Of a DNA stretch of 64,000 nucleotides, positions 33,034 to 44,102 are shown piece after piece; within the stretch, counting starts at the first letter, position 1, and every line of letters starts with the position of its first letter. A program made the position numbers and the translations under genes. Origin of the DNA: Canna indica (lineage: Eukaryota; Streptophyta; Magnoliopsida; Zingiberales; Cannaceae); NCBI GenBank assembly GCA_034359265.1, contig CP136890.1:51169001-51233000 (forward strand). Reading direction: 5' to 3'. The notes under the pieces are model-generated. The model had not been told where the DNA came from. It saw nothing but the letters and a program-made list of their open reading frames with translations, and ran no database searches.

Positions 33034-35291
33034 GGGGGGGGGGGTTGTTGCCTTCAAGTGCAATCTAGTTGTAGCATTTAGATAACAAATTTGTTTGGTT
33101 GGCAGCAAAAATATTTTGCAACATTTACTAGTTGCAACTTATAATTCTAATATCCTTTGTAGGCCGCAAATAGAATTGCAGCCGAAAAAAGTCCGCAATA
33201 CAAGATTTTGGGCTGCAAATGCAATAATTTAAATATTACAAAATAATTAATTTGGGCGACTTAAAGTCATCGGATGGAGACGAGATAAATATCAAAGTGG
33301 TAGGTTTTCACGCGCTGAACGCGACGGTTGTGTCAAATTTTAGATATGATGTCATTTGATAGATTCTTTTATTATATTTTTATTATCATATAAAATTTAA
33401 AATTATTAATTTATCTGACTAGGTCTGGAAAATCGAGTCGGGCCTAAGTTTTCGGCCCAGCTTGAAAAATTCGAACCTGGCCCGGCCCAAAAAAATTTGT
33501 GCCTGACCTGACCCAAAAAAATTTATGCCCGGCCGGCTAGAAAAAGTTCCTACTCGGCCCGACCTGAAAAAATTCGTGCCAGCCTAGCAGACCCGAAAAA
33601 ATTCATGCCCGACGCGGCTCGAAAAAGTTCGTGCCCGATGAGGCTCGAAAAAATTCATGCCCGGCTCGGCCCGAAAAATTCGTGCCTAGCCCCATCCAAC
33701 ACGAAACATTTGTGCCTGGCCAGGCCCAAAAAAATTTGTGCCCGCTCGGCCTAGAATAATTCGTGCATGGATTGGCTCGGCTCGAAAAAATTCATGCCTT
33801 GCCCATCCTGGCCCGAAAAAAATGGTGCCCCGCCCGGCTCAAACCGACCCAAAAATATCATGCCCGCCCCGGCTCGAAAAAATTCGTGCATGGCCCGGCC
33901 CAGCCCACCCCAAAAAACATCGTGCCCGACTCTTCCCGAAATAATTCATGCATGGGCCGACCCTGTAAAATTCGTGCCCTGCTCGACCCAGCCCGAAAAA
34001 ATTCATACTCGTCATGACCCAAAAAAATTCATGCCCGGATCGGGCCGAAAAAATTCGTGCTCGACCCGGCCGAAAAAAATTCATGCCTGGCCCAGCCCAA
34101 AAAAATTCATACTCTTCCCGTCGCAAAAAAATTCATGCCCGTTCCGGCCCAAAAAAATTCGTGCATGGCCCGGCCCGCCTCGTCCCAACCCGAAAAACTT
34201 CATGCCTGACTCGGCCCAAAAAAGTTCATGCCTGGCCCAGCCCAAAAAATTCGTGCACGACCCGACTCGGCCTGACGCAAAAAAATTCATGCCCGATCCG
34301 GCCCAAAAAAATTCGTGCATGGCCTTTCCCGCATTGGCCCGACCCCAAAAACTTTGTGTTTGACTCGGCCCGAAAAAATTTGTGTGGCCCGGCCCGAAAA
34401 AATTTATTCACGGACCGGCATAGATCGGCCCGGCCCAAGCTCGAAAAAATTCTTGCCTGATCCCTCCCAACCCAAAAAAATTCGTACTTGGTCCGACCCA
34501 AAAAAATTTGTGTTCGGCCCCGCCTGAAAAAATTCGTGCCCGACCGATCCAAAAAAATTCATTTTAGACCCGACCCAAAAATCTACATGCTTGGCTCGAC
34601 TCGAAAAAGTTCGTGCCCCGCCTGGCCAGGCCCCAAAAAAATTTATGCTCGGCCTGACCCAAAAAAATTCATGCCCAGCCCGACCCAATAAAATTCGTGC
34701 CCGGCTAGGCCCGAAAAAAGTTCGTGCTTGGCCCGACCCAAAAAAATTCGTGCCCGTCCCGGTCGGAAAAAAATCGTGCCCGGCTCGGCCCAAAATTTTT
34801 TTGCCCGGTCTAGCCCAAAAAAAATTCGTGCACGGCCCAGCTCGGCCCGACCCAAAAAAATTCGTACCCGATGTTGCCCAAAAGAATTCGTGCCCGGCCT
34901 AGCTCGAAAAATTTCGTGCTCGGCCCGACTCGAAAAAATTCGTGTCCGACTCGGCCCGAAAAAATTCGTGCCGGCCCAGCCCAAAAAAAATTGTGTCCGG
35001 CCCGGCCCGAAAAAGTTCATGTCCTGCCCGGCCCAAAAAAATTCATGTACGGCCCGTCCCGGCCGAGCACAAAAAAATTCGTAAGATGCAAGTTGCAAGT
35101 TGCAAATGTAATTTCAAGTTGCAATTGTAATTGCAACTTCCATTTGTGGCCAACCAAACGCTTGCAGATAGAAGTTGCAACTCTATTTGCGGGCAACCAA
35201 ACGGTAGGCTGCAGAATCTATTTGCGAGCATTTGATTTTGCATACAAATAGATTTTGTAGCATTTGCATTTGCGGGCAACCAAATGCCCCC
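33034..35291. mobile_element. Family A inverted-repeat element, copy 2
   Basis: It is in inverted orientation relative to copy 1. The left 390 bp match the reverse complement of the right part of copy 1, for example GGATGGAGACGAGATAAATA and TAATTAATTTGGGCGACTT. The right end reads GGGCAACCAAATGCCCCC, reverse complement GGGGGCATTTGGTTGCCC. The left end begins in a G run (33034-33044). No clear target duplication was found. The interior is a large minisatellite. No transposase is present. Confidence 0.65.
33420..35085. repeat. Minisatellite: CCGAAAAAATTCGTGCCCGG units
   Basis: About 60 imperfect units of roughly 23-35 bp; each has an A-run, ATTC(G/A)TG and a GGCCC-rich spacer. The CGAA...TTCG core is self-complementary. 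Because the unit lacks stops in several frames, long open frames appear on both strands (for example 33767-34363 and 34643-35098), all lysine/arginine/proline/phenylalanine low-complexity and not genes. Confidence 0.85.
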
Positions 35292-36160
35292 TTTTAGTCT
35301 TTTCGGTTGTAAGCAACTTAATACAACAACTCGAGTTCTTTGAGTATGAATGATATGGATGATAAGCTAAGCACAATAAGCAAGTAACTAAGAAAGTTAG
35401 AATCAATGCAAACAAGGACAATATATAGTGGTTCGGCCAACCCGCCTACTCCACTACCTTGGCTCCTCACCAAGGATTTCTAACCTTAAGACTTTATAAA
35501 TGAAATGTTTTCCTAAGAATACAATGAGGATTTAGTTCTCAACCCTTTTAGAAAACCTCAACACCTATTCTCTAGCAAAACAAATCTCTACAACCACACC
35601 AAGGTGTTTCACAAGTACACCTTGCAAGCTAGCTTATCAAATCAACACAACATGATGAAAATACAGTAAAGGAGCAAATAAATGTAAAACAAACTTGTTT
35701 TGCTCCTTTCTCTGGCCTTCCAAACTTCTAATGCCTCAAGAAGATGAAGTGCTTTGCCTTGAGAACTAGGGCTTTAGATTGCTCGTTGAAGGCTCAAACA
35801 CTTACTTATTTACTCAACGAAAAGTTAGGGCTGAAGAAGGGCAAGTTTGGGAGCTTATATAGAGATCCCAAAGGTAGGAGCTCGGTTTCCAACAAGCTCA
35901 ATGGGTAGAAACTTAAAATAGAGCTATTGGGGGCATTCTGGGAATTTTGGATAATTTGACCTGTAGAGTACCGGGACTCTACGGGCTATTTCGGGATGTC
36001 CATCCGGGATGTTCCGGGCAATTCTGGGATGTCCATCTTGGATGTTTCGGGATGTTTCAGGATATTTCAGGATATTCTGAAATGTTACAATATCCTATCC
36101 GAGCTATTCCGGGAATGTTCCGGGATGTTTCTGGATGTTCCGGAATGAACAGCTTCTGTC
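35292..36160 (-). repeat. S3 3' LTR fragment
   Basis: It matches the S3 5' LTR from about 50735 onward (CTCGAGTTCTTTGAGTATGA and onward), including a minus-strand TATATAAG at 35855-35862 and a TTCCGGGA-type array at ~35935-36150. The first ~65 bp of the LTR are missing at the junction with family A copy 2, and the LTR end is missing at ~36160. Confidence 0.75.
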
Positions 36161-36807
36161 GGCTACTGTTCTTTTTTTTGCTATAACATAGATTTTTTTT
36201 TAATGTTTTTAAATTTATTTATGTTAATTGTAGATTAATTTGTGTTAATTATAGATTTGATACATTTTAGATTTATTATCTGTTAATTGAAGATTAAATT
36301 TAGGTTAGTTAATTTTCCTCCACCCCTTGACACCAAGGCCGGATTTGGGGCTGAATCCCACGACCCCAATAGTATGAATAGTAGTTGGCTGCTACACTTT
36401 GGACTCATGTGAAATCGTCCACTTTGGACTCACACGGAATCGTCCACTTTACAAAATAATCATGACGAGTTGACACATTTCATGTACGCATCGACGAATC
36501 AAGTTTTAATTTTGCAAAACCTTAGATCCGTTCGGGGGTTGTATGTTCGTGTAAACGAAGTTAATGATCTTTTATACGAAGTACAACCCTTGAATTATCC
36601 CTAATTAGATAATTTGGGAACATAGTTATTTATATTGCACTTAGTTTATGTTTTTAGTCATTATTCATTTTTAAATTTTGGCTTGTATCTCTCTTGTTCT
36701 CCAATACGCGCCCAGATGATATGCGTATTCGGAGAACTGTAGGGAGATGCTGCCGAAATTTAGAATGCAATTAATGACTAAAGATATTGCCCACTTTTTG
36801 ACAGGAC
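36161..36807 (+). other. 5' non-coding part of CACTA C
   Basis: AT-rich DNA with no ORF of note. An inverted repeat (CCAATACGCG at ~36701 and CGTATTCGG at ~36724) surrounds GATGATATG. It probably holds the leader or an intron of the transposase gene. Confidence 0.35.
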
Positions 36808-39800
36808 ATGTCGCGCGATCGAAGTTGGATGTACCAATGAATTCATCGTAGAGCTATAACGAACGAATTTCGAGTAGGCATAACTTACTTCTTAAATTTC
36901 GCCAACTCGAATGAAAAGTTCCTTAGTGGTGATAAAATACGATGTCCGTGCCAAATGTTCGAACATAAGATTTTTGGACCGAGAAACTGTCACAATGCAT
37001 CTGTATACAAAAGGATTCACACCAAGATATTTTGTATGGAATTATCACGGGAAGTCACGTCAAGTCGGGACGTCGAGCAATCTTGTTGTCCAAACTCATG
37101 GTGAATCTTCTTCTACTGGTGTTTCTTCTTCCAATCCACATAATCCTAGAACAATGATTCTGGATAGTCTTGGAGGACAATTCTATTTAAATGATAATAT
37201 TGAGTCAGTTATTGAGACAGTAGTGCCACCAGATACTACGATAGTTGAAGTCACTAAAGAACAACATGCGATACAGATTGAATTGCCGAATAAGGAGGCT
37301 GCAGAATTTTACGAGATGTTGAAAACTGCCGATGAACCTTTGTATGAGAATTGTCCTAATTATATGAGATTTTCGGCAATGACACAACTCCTGAACATCA
37401 AGTCCGATTGTAATATCAGCGGGGTTGCATTTGATCGGATTGCAGGTTTTATCAATGGTATGCTATCTCCAAATAACAAGTTTGAGCCAACCTTTTATAA
37501 GACAAAAAAATTGATGAGGAAATTAGGGCTTGGGTACGGAATGATATACGCGTGCCAAAATAAATACATTTTATATTATAAAAAAAATGCACAGTTAGAG
37601 TAATGCCCGGTATGTGAACATCCTCGTTACATGGAGAAGAAATCGGTCCGACAAAAAAATATCCCCTTTAAGTTGCTTCGGTATTTTTCACTGACACCGA
37701 GGCTTCAAAGGTTATTCATGTTGAAAAAGACTGCCCCCTATATGAGTTGGCATGCAAGAAGTCATGATGATACAATAATGACTCATCCATCCGATAGTGA
37801 AGCATGGAAACATTTGGATAGATGCTATCCTTTATTTGCTAGGGAGACTAGAAATATCAGGTTGAGATTGTGCACGATGGTTTTAATCCATTTGGTAATT
37901 CGGCAACTCTGTATTCAGTATGGCCAGTGTTGTTAACAGTTTATATTTGCCGCCCTCAATGTGTATGAAAGATAAATTTATCTATCTTTCGATGATTATT
38001 TCGGGTCTTAGGGGTCCTCGCAAAGAAATTGACGTGTTTCTCTGTCGCCTAATTGATGAACTGAAAACATTGTGGGTTGAGGGAGCTGTCACTTATGATT
38101 GTCACTGGAAGCAAAACTTCACTTTACGAGCTGCTACATTGTGGACAATCAATGATTTCTCGGCCTATGACATGTTGTCTGGTTGGAGCACGCATGGACG
38201 ACTCTCTTGCCCGTATTGCATGGAACACTCGAAATCCTTCAGTCTTGAGAACGATCAGAAAATTTCCTTCTTTGATTGTCATCACCAGTTCCTACCGTCT
38301 AAGCATCAGTATCGAAGGAATCATGACAAATTTACCAAGGGTAGAGTCGAAAGAGATGAGTCGTCACCGATGTTGTCTGGTGAACAGATGTTAGTACGTG
38401 TTCAATTGCTTCAAGAGATTACTTTTGGTTGGAATGTAAGAATTCCAAGGTTTGGTCAAATACATAACTGGGTGAAAAAAGTATCTTTTGGGAATTGTCG
38501 TATTGGAGTGCATTACTGATTCGACATAATTTGGACGTCATGCACATTGAAAAAAATGTATTTGATAATATTTTTAACACAGTAATGGATATTTCTAGCA
38601 AAACTAACATAATGTGAAGGCCCTGCATGATGTAAAAATACTTTGTAAGAGGCCTGAGTTAGAGTTGCAAGAGGTCAACGAACGACTTCATAAGCCAAAG
38701 GCGCCGTATGTGTTAAATAAACAACAGATGAAAGATGTGTATCAATGGATCAAAGAAATCAGATTACCCGATGGATATGCCTCAAACTTATCTCGATGTG
38801 TAAACGTCGATGAATGCAAAATATCGGGGATGAACAGCCACGATTGTCATGTAGTCATGCAGAGATTGCTTTCAGTTGCGTTCTGAGATCATCTACATGA
38901 AAAGATTTGGTGTCCGTTGACAGAATTAAGTATGTTTTTCAGAAACATTTGTGCAAATGTACTTCGAGTCGAAGATATGTTAGCACTTGAAAATAATATT
39001 GATGAAATCATATGCAAGCTGGAGCAATTTTTTCCTCCTACATTTTTTGACTCGATGGAGCATCTACCGATACACTTGGCATACGAGGCACGAGTTGGTG
39101 GCCCCGTTCAATACCGGTAGATTTACTTATTTGAAAGATACATGAATCGTTTGAAGAAAAAAGTAAAGAACACCGCCGCAGTTGAAGGTTCCATATCAAA
39201 AGCATATATAATTTAAGAAATTTCAACATTTTGCTCATTTTATTTTGAATCAACCATCAAGACAAGACTTAATCGTCTTCCACGGAACGATGACGGGGGA
39301 GCTTGACCATCAGATGGTTGTTTAAATATCTTTGGTTACCTCGGTCGTTCTTTTGGTTCTCATCCGACTCGATTCTTAAACGATGAAGAGTACCATTTGG
39401 CCTACTTCTATGTTTTACTAAACCATCCAGAGATTGAGAAGTTCATTGAAATATTTGACAATGAGATGGTGACAAAATACTCAATTTACAGCGATTACGG
39501 AATTAGAAAGATTACGGAATCGTGAGTTCCCTAATTGGTTTCAAGCTTATAGCACAGAACACAGAGGCGAAATAGATAACCAAATCTCTGAGTTTGCTAG
39601 CGGACCGTCACGACTTGTACAGTGTTATAATGGTTATTTTGTTAATGGATATAAATTTGACACACTTGAATATTCATCTACAATAAAGACTATGAATGCC
39701 GGGGTCTGCGTCAAAGGGACAACGTATACTGAATGTGATATTGACTTTTACGGACTATTGGAAGAAGTCATAGAATTGCAATTTTTCAGATGTAAATAAG

Positions 39801-40008
39801 TTGCCCTTTTTAAATGTCATTGGTTCGATACAAGCGATTCGGGCATGAGAGTTCATCCAAAGAAATAGAATACGTTGATGATGACGATAATGAAGTTGAG
39901 AAAGGACAGAATGATGATGTGGGAGACGAAGAAGAATGTCAAGATTCTGATACAGAAGAACAAGAAGAAGAGTATTACAAGGATGATGATAATGACGATG
40001 ACGAATAA
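36808..40008 (+). pseudogene. CACTA transposase (TnpD-like), decayed
   Basis: It starts at ATG 36808 (MSRDRSWMYQ, then TGA). Domains in order: transposase-associated domain (KIRCPC near 36925, a frameshift, then KCSNIRFLDRETVTMHLYTK and VWNYHGKS); CPVCEHPRYM after a stop at 37601; YFSLTPRLQRLF; the Transposase_21 core with NPFGNSATLYSVWPV, RGPRKEIDVFLC, NFTLRAATLWTINDFSAYDM and HLxC-like CPYCMEHSKSFSL; RHNLDVMHIEKNVFDNIF near 38521-38575; DUF4218-like LEQFFPPTFFDSMEHLPIHL; DUF4216-like REFPNWFQAYSTEHRGEIDN onward; and an acidic Asp/Glu tail ending at 40008. It would cut element ends in the nucleus. Frameshifts and stops make it inactive. Confidence 0.9.
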
Positions 40009-40093
40009 TTGTAAATGTGAAGTATATATTCAATTATTAAATATATCTATTAACGTATTATATATAATATAATTATATTAAATTTTTACAGCT

Positions 40094-41783
40094 ATGGTTC
40101 GAGATATCAGTTCCTGAGGAGGCATTCCTCGTAGGACCCCCCGACGATTACCACACGCCCAACTTTTTCCAACTGACCCTTTGCCTTCCACCTCCAGCCA
40201 CCATCCCCCCACCTGATCCATCCAATGTTCCCTCACCTGATCTGGCCACCATCCCTTCACATTCGGCTACCATCCCTCCACCACCCTCCGTAGATCTAGG
40301 ACTGTCGTCTTCGAGACGTTGGCCACGAGGGCCTAACAGAATTCTCCCTCCGCCACCCGAGGGAGAACTGCGAAGAGCAGTTAGTGTGTGCGGAAGACAG
40401 TAAGTATATGCATTAATTATTTCTTATAATTTATTTATAATTCAAAATATCATAATATGAATTTATATTTGGTGCAGATTTGAGCAGGAGGACTTCCCCT
40501 GCACGATAGCGGGGACGATCCGAAAGTTTATGCATGAGGCGTGGCCTACATGGTCTCACGTGCCCCATGAGCATATGGATTTATTGTGCGAGAGTTCACT
40601 GTAAGTATATTTATTAAATTAATGTTAATGTTAAATATTCATCGGTAATAATATTTTTTTTTTTGTAGGCTCATTATACATGGCCGGAGGACTAGACCAC
40701 TTTTGTGGAGGCTGCATGGGAGCGTGTTGCCCACGCTCGCTATAACGGGATACTTCAGCAGGCCCGTCAAACCGTGATGAGACGGCTGGGGGGCACAGAG
40801 ATAGGGCAGACATGGGGACACGCCGCTGAGTGAAATTCCTAACCCTGTGTGGGACCAGCTCGTTGAGCGGTGGGACAACCTTGAGTGGCAGGAGGTCTCC
40901 TGGACTGAATCGAGAAACCGCATGTCCGAGGGGGGCGACACGGGTGCGTGCCACACTAGTGGCTCCATCTCTTTTGTGGTTCATGAGCGTCGTATGGTAT
41001 GTATAATTTAATTAGTCTTAATTAATTTATATATTGTGTATAATGATATTAGTGTATTTCTTTTCTAAAGTAAGACGCAAGTGGCGGAGGACGGCACCGT
41101 CCAACGCCCGTCGATGATGGAGGTGTTTGAGCGCACCCACAGTCGTCGACGAGGAGCGGGGGACTACGTTGATAGCAGAGCCTCGTATATAATGGTAAGT
41201 ATTTATATATGTCTATTTGATTTACACAATTTTTATTTATAGTTTATATATATATTTAAAATATAAACATGTATAGGAAACTTACATGAGGACTATGATC
41301 GAGCGTGGAGGCACACCGGAGGAGTTCGACGCAGGAGCTTGGGTGGAGGCCGCAGGTGGCTGGGAGCACGATCGTGTGTATGGCTTTGCATACAGTGGCA
41401 ATGCACGCGCCGTGCTCGGGCCACTTGGGGCACCGACCCCTTCGGCTGCGGGTGAGGGGCCCTCGACATCTCGAGCGCAGGACTAGAACCGTATAGCGGC
41501 CATGGAGTGGGAGCTCACCCAATAGAGACCAGCGATGGAGGAGGAGAGGCAGGCGATGGAGGGGCAAAGGCTGGCAATGGAGGAGCAGAGGCTGGAGATG
41601 CAGGAGCAGAGACGGACGAATGACGAGTTAAGACAGACGATCCAGAACATGCAGACACTCCTCACTAAAATTGCGTCTCACTCTGGCCTTCTACTGATGA
41701 TGTCGCAGCCGTCGTCCTCCTCGACCCAGTCGACGCTCCCGACCCAGTCGTTGTCGACTCCACCGCCTCCACCACTGCTGTGA
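40094..41783 (+). pseudogene. Second gene of CACTA C (Ptta/En/Spm family)
   Basis: It begins ATGGTTCGAGATATCAG after a TTTTTACAG splice site. Inferred exons: 40094-~40400, ~40478-40601, ~40669-41000, ~41071-41193 and 41277-41783, with GTAAGT/GTATGT donors. Proline-rich N-terminus; then the conserved PF03004-type block (NPVWDQLVERWDNLEWQEVS, GSISFVVHERRM), MMEVFERTHSRR, and DYVDSRASYIM. The C-terminus has a predicted coiled coil built on MEEQR(L)EMQEQ-type repeats, then a Ser/Thr/Pro tail. Such proteins bind subterminal repeats. A TGA interrupts exon 1 (ISS*GGIP); element B reads Arg there. Confidence 0.75.
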
Positions 41784-42401
41784 GATTTTGATTTATTGTA
41801 TTTTGTTTATATTTTGATACTTCGTTGTATATATATGATATTTTGATTATTGTTTGCCTCTGGTTTGAGGCTTAGATTGATGATATTTATGTAAAACTTG
41901 TATGTTTGGTTTCAATTGCATGTGTATGATTTTTTCTGATTGTAATAAGTGATTGAAAATAGGTTGTTGTCTATATATCATTGTACACATGAATTTATAA
42001 ATTTTTTAGTTTCTTCAGTTACAGGATACACCTTTAGCCATGGCTTACCCACGGCCCATAGTTACTAAGCCGTGGCTGAAATCTTATCGTAAATGGCTGA
42101 TGGCCTGGGCAGGACCAAATATCACGGTTGCTAATAGTATCACCGACGGGTCTGGGCCGTGGCTGATGGGTTGGTATCAGTGACAGGCTCCTAGAGCTGT
42201 CACTAATGATTTTAAATTATCGACAGCGCACGCGGCTCTTGCTGATGATTATGTGTGACGACCCCGCTCGGTTGTCACAACTTATCTGAGACACGTGCAT
42301 CAGTGATGGCTGTTTGCCACGACTAACGCCATCCATGATAGATATCACCAATGTGTCATCTACGGATTGAGCCGTCGATGATGACTAAAATTCTAGTAGT
42401 G
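41784..42401. repeat. 3' subterminal region of CACTA C
   Basis: After the gene end there is ~250 bp of T-rich 3' sequence, then repeated GCCGTGGCTGATG/GTCACTGATG words in both orientations up to the terminus. These are expected transposase or TnpA-like binding sites. The same set occurs at ~45880-46236 in element B. Confidence 0.65.
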
Positions 42402-42700
42402 TATTCCGCTTCGGTAGTTGAAAGTGCAACCGTATTTTGCTTCTTGGAAAACCAAAAAACATAAGAATTGACAAGACCGACTAGTGTTTTTTCTATCTAT
42501 CTTACAACCGAAAAAATCGGCATCGGAAAACCCAATCAAGTCAAAAGATGCATCATTTGAATACCATAAACCTAATTCAATTGTACCTTTAAGATATCTC
42601 AATATGCATTTTAGTGCACACAAATGAGATATCTTGGTGCATGATTGAAACCTAGCACATTGACATACACTAAACATGATATCGGGTCTACTTGCGGTAC
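42402..42700 (-). pseudogene. pol: S3 RNase H fragment between two CACTA elements
   Basis: The minus strand reads ASRPDIMFSVCQCARFQSC, KCILRYLKGTIELGLWY, GFSDADFFGCKIDRKNT and then the QEAKYGC(T) region where intact relatives have SKKQNSVAL. This is the linker and RNase H start of a Sirevirus-type pol. It is cut on both sides by CACTA insertions. The upstream RT part ends at 46240. Confidence 0.85.
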
Positions 42701-42712
42701 CACTACTAGAAT

Positions 42713-43140
42713 ATACCACATCAGCCACAGGGATCACCGCGGCCGCTCGGGCCATCAGAATCATTCACACCTTGCGGCCATGGCTGATGTAACCAAATCA
42801 GCCGCGGCTCGCATACAGCCAGCCATATCTATCGCTCATAGTTCATGGCGCGCAGCGCGCGAAAAATAAAATAAGTTATTAGCCATGGCATAGCGGGGGC
42901 ACTAGGGCCGTTGGTGATGTGAGTAACCAAATCAGTCGCGGCTCGCTTACAGCCGTCGCTCATATTTGATGGCGCGCACCAGGGCGCGAAATAAAATAAG
43001 TTATTAGCCACTGCTATATCTAGTCGTCGGTGATATGAATAACTCAGTAGCCACGGCTGGATGCGGTCATCGCTTATTGTTTAATGCCACGAAGGCAGCA
43101 TGAATATTAAAACACTCTTAACCGACGGCTACCAGCGCCA
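42713..43140. repeat. 5' subterminal repeats of CACTA B
   Basis: Short words of the type AGCC(G/A)(C/T)GGCTGAT and TAGCCATGGC recur in both orientations. A longer ~125-bp block (from CCAAATCAGCCGCGGCTCGC to AAATAAAATAAGTTATTAGC) occurs twice in tandem, at ~42794-42890 and ~42928-43012. Confidence 0.7.
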
Positions 43141-43199
43141 TCGATGATAATAAATTTATTGATCCACGGTTTTTCGACGACCCTCAAGTTGTCGGTGAA

Positions 43200-43763
43200 A
43201 ATCCTTTTTATTTGCATTTGCGCCCGACCCTTCCTCTTTCTTCCTCTTTCTTCTCTGCTCGCCGTTGTTGCCTGTTGCCGCCGCCGTCTATCGCTGTCGA
43301 GTTACCACGGAGTCGCTGCCTGTTGCCGCCGCCGTCAATCGCCAGCGGTGAACCTCTCCCTTTCGGTATGCTACCTCTCCTCTCCCTTTCATTCCGCTGT
43401 TAAATATATCCCCGCCGCCCTCTTTGCCCGGACGTCGACTCGGCCGACCCTCTCCGCGCCGGTGTCGACCCGGCCATCCCTCTCCATGCCGGCATCAACC
43501 AGGCCGGCATCAACCAGGCCGGCGCCCATTGGGGCTGATTACCATCGGCCCCAAACCATGTTCAAACAGTAGCCAGCAGTGGTGCCTGATACTGTTTGAT
43601 TAGGGTTAATTACCCTAATCAATTACTTGATTAGGGTAATTAACCCCAAATCAAACTGTGACTAGGGTAATCACAGTTTGATTAGGGTTTTATTTTATTT
43701 ATTTATTTATTGTTAATTATTAGAAATTAATTGTTAATTAGGTAATTAGTTTGATTAATATTA
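43200..43763 (+). other. GC-rich leader of CACTA B
   Basis: A TC/GCC-rich stretch (43220-43560) contains direct repeats TGTTGCCGCCGCCGTC (two copies) and CGGCATCAACCAGGC (two copies). Then an AT-rich part with palindromic TTAGGGTAATTA words. It is probably the promoter/leader of the element. The 142-residue open frame at 43144-43572 is low-complexity and unsupported. Confidence 0.45.
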
Positions 43764-44015
43764 ATGATGAATGAGCCAGCAGATGACTTCTATCAAGAAG
43801 AAGATCCTTCCGAAGTAAAACGAGTTAGTCGAATACTCGAGGATGATGACACAGAGTTAGTTCATTTGGAAATAGAATACGTTGATGACGACGATAATGA
43901 ACTTGAGGAAGGACAAGATGATGATGAGGGAGACGAACAAGAATTTCAAGATTCTGATACAAAAGAACAAGAAGAACAGTATTACATGGATGATGATAAT
44001 GACGATGATGAATAA
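43764..44015 (+). pseudogene. Transposase C-terminal tail in CACTA B
   Basis: An 83-residue open frame ends in the same acidic tail as C (EYVDDDDNELEEGQDDD, YYMDDDNDDDE). The upstream 2.9 kb of transposase found in C is absent, so this is a leftover of an internal deletion. It ends 88 bp before the second gene, as in C. Confidence 0.75.
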
Positions 44016-44102
44016 TTGTAAATGTAAAGTATATATATTTAATTATTAAATATATCTATTAATCTATTATATATAATCTAATTATATTAAATTTTTACAG
44101 CT

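Larger units (their letters stand above)
36161..42401 (+). mobile_element. CACTA element C (left end lost)
   Basis: The right end is AAAATTCTAGTAGTG at 42401, followed by TAT and S3 RNase H sequence. It contains a two-gene layout: a TnpD-like transposase (36808-40008) and a second gene (40094-41783). Subterminal GC-rich repeats (GCCGTGGCTGATGG and variants) fill ~42040-42390. No CACTACTAGAA was found at the left; a deletion appears to have fused the element interior to the S3 LTR. Confidence 0.85.

Noticed and set aside
33738..35251. Many long overlapping open frames on both strands (up to 198 residues)
   Set aside because: All lie in the CCGAAAAAATTCGTG minisatellite, which has no stops in several frames. 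The products are Lys/Arg/Pro/Phe low-complexity and unlike any protein.
36431..36450. CACTTTACAAAATAATCATG as the left terminus of CACTA C
   Set aside because: It does not match the right terminus (CACTACTAGAA when inverted) and lacks a TAT duplication.
39814..40072. Separate small acidic protein gene
   Set aside because: The same acidic tail lies at the end of the transposase in both C and B, so it is the transposase C-terminus.
40631..40984. Minus-strand frames opposite the CACTA second gene (also at 44417-44823)
   Set aside because: They are shadows of conserved + strand exons with splice sites and family motifs.
43144..43572. 142-residue + frame in CACTA B
   Set aside because: Ser/Pro/Ala-rich translation of a GC-rich repeat-bearing leader; no counterpart gene in element C.
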